Source of the DNA: Enterococcus sp. 5H
GTDB lineage: Bacteria; Bacillota; Bacilli; Lactobacillales; Enterococcaceae
Direction of reading: 5' to 3'
DNA length: 64,000 bases
Assembly: GCF_028128615.1 (NCBI RefSeq)
Contig: NZ_AMDP01000036.1
Location: forward strand, 1 to 64,000
The notes under the pieces: model-generated
Databases searched by the model: none
What the model was told of the DNA's origin: nothing
Seen by the model: only the letters and a program-made list of their open reading frames with translations
Part shown: piece after piece, positions 16,821 through 24,448 of the stretch
Layout of the letters: the number at the start of each line of letters is the position of its first letter
Numbering within the stretch: the stretch's first letter is position 1
Position numbers and translations under genes: made by a program

Positions 16821-17022
16821 TTGGTTCCATATTCAATGTCTGGTTCAACACATAATAATTATAATTGGTCTATATGTCATTTTTCATAACATTAATTGTC
16901 AGAAAATTGAAATTATTTTTGAAAAATCAGAGATTATTATTGTAATTTTTCAGAAAACGATGATAAAATTACCGACAAAGCTAAATGAAGGTTGGCTTAA
17001 TTTAAAAATGGAGGGGTTTAAG

Positions 17023-18240
17023 ATGGAAACAGAAAATATCGCATTTATTTTAATTTGTTCAGCGATGGTCTTTTTAATGACGCCTGCATTGGCATTTTTT
17101 TACGGAGGATTGGAACGGCGAAAAAACATTCTTAACACTATGATGATGGTTATTTGTGTAATGGGATTGGCTTCGGTGCTTTGGGTTATTTTAGGTTATT
17201 CGTTATCGTTTAGTGGGGAAAATACTTTCATTGGAAATTTTGATAAAATTTTCTTTAATCACGTTTCCATGACTGAAGGAGATACGATTCCAGAAGGTTT
17301 ATTTGCTGGATTTCAAATGATGTTTGCGTTGATTACGACTGCAATTATTACTGGGGCAGTTGTTGGTAGAATGCGTTTTTCAGCTATTTTTATTTTTATA
17401 GCGATTTGGTCAATTGTGGTTTATTATCCGATGGCGCACATGGTTTGGGGAGGCGGATTTTTAGAGGAGATTGGCTCAATTGATTTTGCTGGAGGAAATG
17501 TGGTTCATATTAGTTCAGGTGTATCTGGTTTAGTTTTAGCTTTAGTTGTTGGGAAACGCAGAGAATTTCATCAGACTGAATATCGTCCACATAATATTCC
17601 ATTTGTAGTTCTTGGCGCCGGTTTGTTGTGGTTTGGTTGGTTTGGATTTAATGCAGGATCAGCTTTAGCGGCAGATGGTTTAGCAATTCATGCAATGATG
17701 ACAACGAATACAGCGGCAGCAACAGGAATGCTTTCGTGGATGTTGATTGAAAAATTATCAATTGGGAAACCAACGATTGTTGGTGCTTGTACAGGAGCTA
17801 TTGTAGGATTAGTTGCGATTACGCCGGGAGCTGGTTTTGTATCGCTTTGGAGCTCGTTTGTTTTAGGAGCTTTGGTTAGTCCGTTTTGTTATTATTTTAT
17901 TTCATTTGTGAAGCATAAAATTGGTTATGATGATGCGCTGGATGCTTTTGGTTGTCACGGTGTTGGCGGTATTTTTGGCGGAATTATGACAGGGATTTTT
18001 GCAGATCCGGCAGTTGGTGGTAAAGTGGGCTTGATTTATGGTGGTACTGACTTATTTATAGCTCAAGTTGGCAGTATTGTATTTACGATCATTTTTGCTG
18101 CAGCAGCGAGTTTTATTATTATCAAAGGGATTCAATTATTTATGCCAATTAGAGTTTCAGCAAAAGAAGAAGCAGTAGGTTTAGATCGAATTGAACATGA
18201 TGAAACGGCTTATCCAACATTTATGGGCTTAGATTCGTAG
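17023..18240 (+). CDS. amtB: Ammonium transporter
   Basis: 405 aa, eleven-helix Amt/Mep/Rh channel. Start ATG 17023 lies 6 bases after GGAGGGG; the upstream extension of the frame is not coding. Signature features: FFYGGL, MVWGGGFL, the twin pore histidines in DAFGCHGVGGIFGG and in the NxxHxSSG-like VVHISSG. Forms an operon with the PII gene 11 bases downstream, which normally plugs the channel. The 249-base leader holds a fold TGAAAAAT / ATTTTTCA (16919 onward) but no clear GlnR site. Confidence 0.93.
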   Translation: METENIAFILICSAMVFLMTPALAFFYGGLERRKNILNTMMMVICVMGLASVLWVILGYSLSFSGENTFIGNFDKIFFNHVSMTEGDTIPEGLFAGFQMMFALITTAIITGAVVGRMRFSAIFIFIAIWSIVVYYPMAHMVWGGGFLEEIGSIDFAGGNVVHISSGVSGLVLALVVGKRREFHQTEYRPHNIPFVVLGAGLLWFGWFGFNAGSALAADGLAIHAMMTTNTAAATGMLSWMLIEKLSIGKPTIVGACTGAIVGLVAITPGAGFVSLWSSFVLGALVSPFCYYFISFVKHKIGYDDALDAFGCHGVGGIFGGIMTGIFADPAVGGKVGLIYGGTDLFIAQVGSIVFTIIFAAAASFIIIKGIQLFMPIRVSAKEEAVGLDRIEHDETAYPTFMGLDS

Positions 18241-18251
18241 GAGGAAGATAG

Positions 18252-18593
18252 ATGAAAAAAGTAGAAGCGATTATCCAACAGGAAAAATTAGAAGAGTTAA
18301 AAGAAAAAATAAATGAAAATAAAGAAGCTAGCGGGATGACGGTGAGTCAAGTACTGGGTTTTGGTAATCAAAAAGGAATTAAAGAATATGTTCGTGGACA
18401 AGAAATCATTACGACCTTACTGCCGAAAGTTAAAGTAAGTTTTGTTGTTTCAGATGAAAAAGTAGAGGAAGTTATTTCAATGATTTTAGCCACTTGCCAA
18501 ACAGGTGAGGTTGGTGACGGTAAGATATTCGTATATAATGTTGAAGAAGCAATTCGGATTCGGACTGGAGAACGTGGAACTGAAGCGATTTAA
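18252..18593 (+). CDS. glnK: PII nitrogen regulatory protein (GlnK type)
   Basis: 113 aa. PII fold with FGNQKGIKEYVRGQE T-loop and the C-terminal TGEVGDGKIFV / IRTGERG ATP-binding segments. Linked to amtB, so expected to bind and block it. The T-loop position of the uridylylated Tyr51 of enterobacterial PII is Ile here (GQEIITT instead of AEYMVD), so uridylylation is not expected, in line with Firmicutes lacking GlnD. Confidence 0.92.
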   Translation: MKKVEAIIQQEKLEELKEKINENKEASGMTVSQVLGFGNQKGIKEYVRGQEIITTLLPKVKVSFVVSDEKVEEVISMILATCQTGEVGDGKIFVYNVEEAIRIRTGERGTEAI

Positions 18594-18602
18594 ATAGAGA
18601 GG

Positions 18603-18640
18603 AAATAAGACTGATTTTTAATAAGTTGGTCTTATTTTTT
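18603..18640 (+). terminator. Terminator after amtB-glnK
   Basis: AAATAAGAC (18603-18611) / GTCTTATTT (18629-18637) then T-tract. Confidence 0.75.
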
Positions 18641-18664
18641 TATTTATTTAGTAGTTAGATTTAA

Positions 18665-18693
18665 TTGCTATTGAACAAATGTTCGTATATAAT
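18665..18693 (+). promoter_or_regulatory. Promoter with LexA-like SOS box
   Basis: TTGCTA (18665-18670), 17-base spacer, TATAAT (18688-18693). The spacer contains GAACAAATGTTC (18673-18684), a GAAC-N4-GTTC palindrome matching the Gram-positive LexA (DinR) box. It lies 33 bases before the HD-domain gene, which reads into dinB, a common SOS gene. Confidence 0.75.
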
Positions 18694-18725
18694 GGAGTGA
18701 ATAATAATATGGATTAGGTGTAAAT

Positions 18726-19703
18726 ATGATAGTTGAAGATGTCTTATACGGTTCATTTGAAATTGAAGCTGTTTTAGCTGATTTAATTTTATCAAAAGAG
18801 GTTCAACGGTTGAAAGATGTTCATATGGCGGGGCCGGCTTTTTTAATTAACTCTACTTGGAATGAAACAAGATATGAACACTCAATTGGCGTTATGTTGC
18901 TGATTCGAAAGCTTGGCGGATCAATTGAAGAGCAGATTGCTGGATTACTTCATGATGTGTCACATACTGCATTTTCTCATGTGGTTGATTTGGCTTTAGC
19001 GAATGAGGCGGATGATTATCATGAAAAGATAAAACAGCGAATACTTGAAACTTCAGCGATTCCAGAGGTATTAAAAAAATATGGCTATGATTATCAAAAA
19101 CTACTATTAAATGATGAACAGTGGGGCTTATTGGAGCAAGAAGCGCCATTATTATGTTGTGATCGAATTGATTATACTTTAAGAGAAGTTTACCGATATT
19201 TTTCTGTTTCAATCGATGAAATTCATCAGTTTTTAACAGCAATCAAAATAATTTCGGATAAAATTGTTTTAGAGTCGATTGGTTGGGCAGAATGGTTTGT
19301 TGACCAATATAAAAAGATAGTTATTGATTTTTTCTACGATCCTAGAAATATTTTTAGTTATGATTGGATGGCTCAGATAATCCGGCTTGGATTGGATAAT
19401 AATAATTTGACTGAAGCTGATTTAATGATGACTGATAACCAATTTTTAGCAACCTTAAAATTAATCAACTCGGATAAAATTCAAGAATTACTTGAGAAAA
19501 TAAATCAACCGCCGAATTATACCGTTGTTTCTAGTAATGAAGAGTATGATATCTTTCAAAAGAAAAAGCTGCGGCTGGTAGATCCGTTAGTTGAAGTCGA
19601 TCATGAAGTTATTCCAGTTTCAAAAGTATCTAGTGATGTACGGAAAAAAATTGAAAAAATGCGGTTTAGTAGTGAAAAGGGAATTTATTTAAAACTAACT
19701 TGA
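18726..19703 (+). CDS. HD-domain phosphohydrolase (YwfO-like)
   Basis: 325 aa. HD-superfamily metal ligands visible as RYEHSIG, LLHDVSHTAFSH and CCDRIDYTLR; the order resembles dNTP triphosphohydrolase/YwfO-type proteins. Exact substrate unknown. Its end overlaps the upstream region of dinB and both are likely one SOS-regulated transcript. A dNTP- or nucleotide-hydrolysing role beside a damage polymerase is plausible but inferred. Confidence 0.82.
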   Translation: MIVEDVLYGSFEIEAVLADLILSKEVQRLKDVHMAGPAFLINSTWNETRYEHSIGVMLLIRKLGGSIEEQIAGLLHDVSHTAFSHVVDLALANEADDYHEKIKQRILETSAIPEVLKKYGYDYQKLLLNDEQWGLLEQEAPLLCCDRIDYTLREVYRYFSVSIDEIHQFLTAIKIISDKIVLESIGWAEWFVDQYKKIVIDFFYDPRNIFSYDWMAQIIRLGLDNNNLTEADLMMTDNQFLATLKLINSDKIQELLEKINQPPNYTVVSSNEEYDIFQKKKLRLVDPLVEVDHEVIPVSKVSSDVRKKIEKMRFSSEKGIYLKLT

Positions 19704-19747
19704 AAAATGTTTGCGCGTTTTATGAACATCAAAGAAGGGGTGGTAGA

Positions 19748-20896
19748 ATGATTAGTGAATTGCGTTTTCCATTAAAAAAAGATACTTCCCGTAAGATTAT
19801 TCATATCGATATGGATGCCTTCTTTGCCTCTGTTGAAGAGCGCGATCATCCGGAGTTAGTTGGGCATCCTTTGGTCATTGCACGCCATCCTAGTGATACA
19901 GGTGGTAAAGGCGTTGTGACTACAGCGAATTATGAAGCCCGCAAGTTTGGAATTCATTCAGCGATGAGTGCCCAAAAAGCTTTTGAGCTTTGTCCGGAAG
20001 CAATTTTTAAAGCGGGGGATTATCAGAAATATTCCGAAATTTCTCATCAGATCAGAGAAATCTTCAGTCGTTATACAGATATTATTGAACCCGTTTCAAT
20101 TGATGAAGCGTATTTAGATGTGACGATAAATAAAATCGATAGTAAATCAGCAATTAAGATTGCCAAGCTAATTCAATATGATATCTGGAATGAACTTCAT
20201 TTAACTTGTTCAGCTGGAATTAGTTATAATAAATTTTTAGCCAAATTAGCGTCTGATTTCCAAAAGCCGAAAGGTCTAACGGTTGTTATGCCTGATGAAG
20301 CTGAGGAATTCCTAAAAGCACTTCCGATTGAAAAATTTCATGGTGTTGGTAAGAAGACTGTGCCAAAAATGCATGAACTAGGTATTTTTACTGGAGCAGA
20401 TCTTTATGAAAAAGATGAGATGGAACTGATTAGCAGATTTGGAAAAATGGGTTATTCGCTTTATCGAAAAGTTAGAGGCATACATGATTCTCCTGTAAAT
20501 GTAACTAGAGATCGAAAATCGGTCGGTAAAGAACATACATATGGTACTCCGCTAACAACGGAAGCTCAGGTAACAGCACAATTAAGACAATTAGCCGAAA
20601 GTGTAGAATCGGCTTTAAAGAAGGTTCAAAAACATGGGAAAACAGTTGTTTTAAAGGTTCGTTACGCAGATTATACAACGGTGACTAAGCGTCAAACTCT
20701 GCCAGAATATGTCTCAAAAAAAGAAGAATTATTCTATCAAGCCAATTTGATTTGGGAAGAAATTCTTGGTCTAGATGAAGGAATTCGTTTGCTAGGGATT
20801 ACGGTCACAAATCTAGATCCGATGTCGTACGAAAATATTGTATTGCCTTTATGGGAAAAGTCAAACGAGGGTGATCAAATAAATTTGGATGAATAA
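19748..20896 (+). CDS. dinB: DNA polymerase IV (Y family)
   Basis: 382 aa from ATG 19748 (AAGGGGTGG just upstream); the frame from 19700 is longer but starts inside the preceding gene. IIHIDMDAFFASVEERD carries the first catalytic Asp; SIDEAYLDVT the second acidic pair; HhH FHGVGKKT and little-finger domain follow. Translesion polymerase. Expected to be induced through the LexA-like box at 18673. Confidence 0.95.
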   Translation: MISELRFPLKKDTSRKIIHIDMDAFFASVEERDHPELVGHPLVIARHPSDTGGKGVVTTANYEARKFGIHSAMSAQKAFELCPEAIFKAGDYQKYSEISHQIREIFSRYTDIIEPVSIDEAYLDVTINKIDSKSAIKIAKLIQYDIWNELHLTCSAGISYNKFLAKLASDFQKPKGLTVVMPDEAEEFLKALPIEKFHGVGKKTVPKMHELGIFTGADLYEKDEMELISRFGKMGYSLYRKVRGIHDSPVNVTRDRKSVGKEHTYGTPLTTEAQVTAQLRQLAESVESALKKVQKHGKTVVLKVRYADYTTVTKRQTLPEYVSKKEELFYQANLIWEEILGLDEGIRLLGITVTNLDPMSYENIVLPLWEKSNEGDQINLDE

Positions 20897-21014
20897 GTGA
20901 TTTTTCGATTAGTCTGACCTATTGTTTATTCAATGGGACAGCTTGAAATTTTTGTTTTAGTTCTATAGGGGTGTTAGGCTTAAATAATAATGTTTGCTAA
21001 AAGGGGAGAAATAA

Positions 21015-22424
21015 ATGAGTAAAACAGTCATGTGGTTTCGTAAAGATTTGCGCTTTGAGGATAATACAGCTTTCAATGAATTGTTGAAACAGAGTAAGCT
21101 TGAGGAAGAACTCATTTGCATTTTTCAGTTAAATCCAGCACAGTTTATTGCAGATAGCTTTAATCACAAGAGTTTTTTCAAAAGTGTGTATGCATTTGTT
21201 GAATCTGCCAAAGCTAAGAAAATCAAGATTCATTTTTTATCTGGAGATCCGGAACATAGTTTTCAGGAATTTAAAGAAACATATCCTGATTGGCAGACTA
21301 TTTATTTTAATCTAGATGAACGTGGTTTCGGGCGAGAACGTGACCAAAAAATGTTGGATTTTTTCAATGGAAAACAGATAAAAGTGTATGCTTTTCAAGA
21401 CAGTCATCTTCATGGCGTAAAAGAAATCAGAAAGCCAAATGGCGAAAATTACAAAGTCTTTACACCTTATTTTAGACAATGGCTGACAAAACCGAAACGA
21501 TCTTATGAGAAGACACAAAAAATTGAAAAGTCATTTAGTCAATTATCACATCCTATCTTTGAAGAAGGGCAGCAAGCATTTAAGCAGTTGATAAATGATA
21601 GTGAGCTGCCTTTTGAATACGATTGCGGTGAATTAGTAGCAGAGAGATACCTAAAAGAGTTTATCAAAGAATACTTACATGATTATGGTGATACTCGTGA
21701 TTATCCAGCATTAGATCAAACAAGTAAATTATCCAGGTTTCTTAGGACAGGAGAATTGTCGATTCGTAAAGTATGGCATGCGGTTAATGCAGAGCCAGAT
21801 TCGAATGGTCGGCAGACGTTTATTTCTGAGTTATGTTGGCGAGATTTTTATAACATGATTTATTTCGATTACCCTCAACAGAAAAACGAAGAGATCAAAG
21901 AACAATATCGACAATTGCAGTGGAACAATAGTGACTATTATTTTGATTGTTGGAAAAATGGTAAAACAGGTTACCCGTTGGTTGATGCAGCAATGAGGCA
22001 ACTGAACCAAACAGGCTGGATGCATAACCGTTTACGAATGGTTGTTGCATCATTTTTAACGAAAGATTTACTAATTGATTGGCGTTGGGGTGAACGTTAT
22101 TTTCAACAACAGCTAATTGATTACGATCCTGCCAGTAATATTGGCGGCTGGCAATGGGCTGCATCAACCGGGACAGATGCAGTTCCATATTTTCGAATAT
22201 TCAACCCAATCACGCAAAGCGAACGGTTTGATTCTAAAGGTGACTTCATTCGTCAGTTTGTACCGGAGTTAGGGAATGTACCTAATAAATATATTCATAT
22301 GCCGAGCACGATGCCTAATGAAATCCAACAATCAAGTCAATGTGTGATAGGCAAAGACTATCCAGAGAAAATTATCGATCACAGTAAAATTCGCTCGAAA
22401 GTTCTTAGTTTTTTTAAAGAATAG
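21015..22424 (+). CDS. phr: Deoxyribodipyrimidine photolyase
   Basis: 469 aa class I CPD photolyase: N-terminal alpha/beta antenna domain (MWFRKDLRFEDN), FAD domain with DYPALDQTSKLSRFL, ELCWRDFYNM and NIGGWQWAASTGTDA. GGGGAG before ATG 21015. Located after dinB, making a DNA-damage cluster, but separated by 118 bases, so possibly its own promoter. Confidence 0.95.
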   Translation: MSKTVMWFRKDLRFEDNTAFNELLKQSKLEEELICIFQLNPAQFIADSFNHKSFFKSVYAFVESAKAKKIKIHFLSGDPEHSFQEFKETYPDWQTIYFNLDERGFGRERDQKMLDFFNGKQIKVYAFQDSHLHGVKEIRKPNGENYKVFTPYFRQWLTKPKRSYEKTQKIEKSFSQLSHPIFEEGQQAFKQLINDSELPFEYDCGELVAERYLKEFIKEYLHDYGDTRDYPALDQTSKLSRFLRTGELSIRKVWHAVNAEPDSNGRQTFISELCWRDFYNMIYFDYPQQKNEEIKEQYRQLQWNNSDYYFDCWKNGKTGYPLVDAAMRQLNQTGWMHNRLRMVVASFLTKDLLIDWRWGERYFQQQLIDYDPASNIGGWQWAASTGTDAVPYFRIFNPITQSERFDSKGDFIRQFVPELGNVPNKYIHMPSTMPNEIQQSSQCVIGKDYPEKIIDHSKIRSKVLSFFKE

Positions 22425-22431
22425 TCATAAC

Positions 22432-22482
22432 AAATAAGCTGAAATAGTCACTTTTTCAAGAGTGGTAATTTCAGCTTATTTA
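22432..22482. terminator. Two-way terminator between phr and the SDR gene
   Basis: AAATAAGCTGAAAT / ATTTCAGCTTATTT, perfect 14-bp stem between converging genes. Confidence 0.85.
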
Positions 22483-22492
22483 ATTGTTAATT

Positions 22493-23281
22493 TTATAAAA
22501 GTGATTCAGCACCATCAATATAAAGTTCTGTTCCAGAAATATTTGCAGACGCATCTGTCGCAAGAAATAGAACAGCTTTAGCAATTTGCTCACTAGTTCC
22601 AGTTTCTTGTTTTAGTGGACGATTACCTTCAGGATACTCAATTTTGATTTCAATTTCTTTTAGTGATTCAGACAAAATTGTTTTTTCATTAATAGCTGTA
22701 TCAATTGCACCAGGACAGATTACATTTACACGAATATTATAGCGAGCTAGTTCTAATGCAGCCATTTTAGCAAATGCGACTTGTCCAGCTTTCGATGTAC
22801 TATAGGCTGAAGAGCCGAAGTTATCAAATATTCTAGTACCGTTAATTGAGCTAGTAATAATAATGGAGCCGCCGTTTTCTTTCATATGAGGGACCGCAAA
22901 TTTTGTACAAAGAAAGGTACTGCGAAGATTTGTATTAATTGTACGATCCCATTCAGAGATAGTTAAGGATTCTAAAGGAGCCCAAGTCCCATTAATACCG
23001 GCATTACTGAAAAAAATATCCAATCCTTGCATGCTGAAATGTAATTCATCAATTGCTTTTTTTAAATTTGCTTCATCTGTTACATCCGCATTCCGATAAT
23101 AACAATTTGCTCCAGTTTTTTTAAATTCCTTTGAAATAGTTTCTAGTTTCTTTTTATCAGCATCAATCAACCCAACCATTATTCCTTGTTCAATAAACAG
23201 TTTTGCTGTAGCATAACCAATTCCTGAAGCAGCACCTGTAATAATCGCTTTTAAAATCTTTGAAGAAGGCGGTTTTGTCAT
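22493..23281 (-). CDS. Short-chain dehydrogenase/reductase
   Basis: 262 aa classical SDR. Cofactor motif TGAASGIG, NAG motif (FFSNAGING), catalytic Ser (ITSSIN), Tyr and Lys (SAYSTSKAG), and ICPGAIDT. DADKKK after the second strand suggests NAD preference (acidic residue). Single gene; substrate unknown. Confidence 0.88.
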   Translation of the reverse strand: MTKPPSSKILKAIITGAASGIGYATAKLFIEQGIMVGLIDADKKKLETISKEFKKTGANCYYRNADVTDEANLKKAIDELHFSMQGLDIFFSNAGINGTWAPLESLTISEWDRTINTNLRSTFLCTKFAVPHMKENGGSIIITSSINGTRIFDNFGSSAYSTSKAGQVAFAKMAALELARYNIRVNVICPGAIDTAINEKTILSESLKEIEIKIEYPEGNRPLKQETGTSEQIAKAVLFLATDASANISGTELYIDGAESLL

Positions 23282-23374
23282 TTCAGCTCATCCTTTGCGT
23301 GTTTCTTTTTATTGTAATATAGATATGTTGGTGTAGCTAATGATTAGGTAGGAAATAACATTATAAAATAAAAA

Positions 23375-23417
23375 AGTATGGATAAAAACTAGTACTCATT
23401 TTTGTCCACACTCGTTT
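23375..23417. terminator. Terminator downstream of nrdG
   Basis: AGTATGGATAAAAA / TTTTTGTCCACACT stem with G-T pairs and a mismatch, next to the nrdG stop on the minus strand. Confidence 0.65.
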
Positions 23418-23419
23418 TA

Positions 23420-24022
23420 TTAAATTAATTCGGATTTTTTTATTTGTTCGTAGGCTTGGTCAGCATCATGACATTTTTCCCAAATCACAGCTTGTCCAGA
23501 AGCCAATGATTTTTTTACATCAATAATACGTTGATTGCTACTGCCTCGAAATTGCAGATTTAAGTTTCGTTTAGATAGTTCAAAACGCCCATCTACCAAA
23601 ATATCAATTTTATTTAGTAATTCAAGTTTATCATTAGATTCCAGTAGTAATTCTTCAAATGTGTAACCGGACCAAGACCAAATATCTTTTTGCGTACCAA
23701 ATTCTTGGTGAACACGATCCACCACCGTTAAGCACACTTCTGTATTTAAAAAAGGCTCTCCACCAAGTAAGGTCAAACCTTGAACATAATCATGGGAAAG
23801 ATCTTCAATAATTTTGTCTTCTAATTCTTTTGTAAATGGCTTTCCATAGCGGAAATTTTGAACTGCTTGGTTGAAACAACCTTCACAAGCAAAAAGACAG
23901 CCGCTAACGTATAAACTGTTTCGAACACCTTCACCGTCGACAAAGTTAAATGCTTTGTAATCTGCGATATAATTTTGACTAAGTTCTTCTGCTAGCCATT
24001 CTTGTGGTTTAGGATTTCTCAT
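23420..24022 (-). CDS. nrdG: Anaerobic ribonucleotide reductase activating enzyme
   Basis: 200 aa radical-SAM activase. C42-x3-C46-x2-C49 binds the 4Fe-4S cluster; LLGGEPF and WSWSGYTFEEL are typical of NrdG. It installs the glycyl radical on NrdD. Separated from nrdD by 423 bases of fold-back repeats, unusual for a pair that is normally adjacent. Confidence 0.94.
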   Translation of the reverse strand: MRNPKPQEWLAEELSQNYIADYKAFNFVDGEGVRNSLYVSGCLFACEGCFNQAVQNFRYGKPFTKELEDKIIEDLSHDYVQGLTLLGGEPFLNTEVCLTVVDRVHQEFGTQKDIWSWSGYTFEELLLESNDKLELLNKIDILVDGRFELSKRNLNLQFRGSSNQRIIDVKKSLASGQAVIWEKCHDADQAYEQIKKSELI

Positions 24023-24101
24023 ATTTCGTCATCCTTTCAATAAAAACGATGGTTACAGCAATTTCTGTAAAGAACATCGTTTTGTTTTATCTATCTGATA
24101 T

Positions 24102-24209
24102 AAACCAATCCTCTCGACAAATAGATAAAATGTTGAAAAGATAAAAACCATCTTTCCTACATTTTTCTAATTTGTTCGAGGACTATTCGGTTCATTCCGC
24201 TTTTTATTA
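24102..24209. repeat. Fold-back repeat copy 1 between nrdD and nrdG
   Basis: About 108 bp, nearly identical to 24342-24448. Each copy is itself an imperfect inverted repeat: CCTCTCGACAAAT near one end pairs with ATTTGTTCGAGG near the other, and AAGAT / ATCTT closes the tip. A shorter related unit GTTCATTCCGCTTTTTAT..AATCCAGCT..ATGAAC (24190-24225) joins onto it. On the nrd strand both copies encode a tiny MNRIVLEQIRKM frame without a good binding site, probably incidental. The rest of 24023-24445 shows no gene. Confidence 0.8.
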
Positions 24210-24341
24210 ATCCAGCTGCATGAACCAACTCTTCGGAAAAAAGATAACTATTGTCAGCGGCAAAGTGCACCGCAATCAATAGTTCCTATTTTTCAGTCAG
24301 AGCTAAGCGAGTTCATTCCGCTTTTTATCTAATCCAGCTAC

Positions 24342-24448
24342 ATGAACCAGTCCTCTCAACAAATAGATAAAATGCTGAAAAGATAAAGAGCATCTTTCCT
24401 ACATTTTCCTAATTTGTTCGAGGACTATTCGGTTCATTTCGCTTTTTA
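24342..24448. repeat. Fold-back repeat copy 2, touching the nrdD stop codon
   Basis: Second copy of the ~108-bp inverted-repeat unit, ending exactly at the nrdD stop. Preceded by another short unit (24310-24347). Substitutions between copies often keep the pairing pattern (for example GTTGAGAGGACT versus GTCGAGAGGATT on the minus strand), suggesting an RNA structure or a mobile miniature element. Confidence 0.8.

Noticed and set aside
16774-17022. GlnR operator before amtB
   Set aside because: TGTCAGAAAATTGAAA and TGTAATTTTTCAGAAAA match only one half of TGTnA-N7-TnACA.
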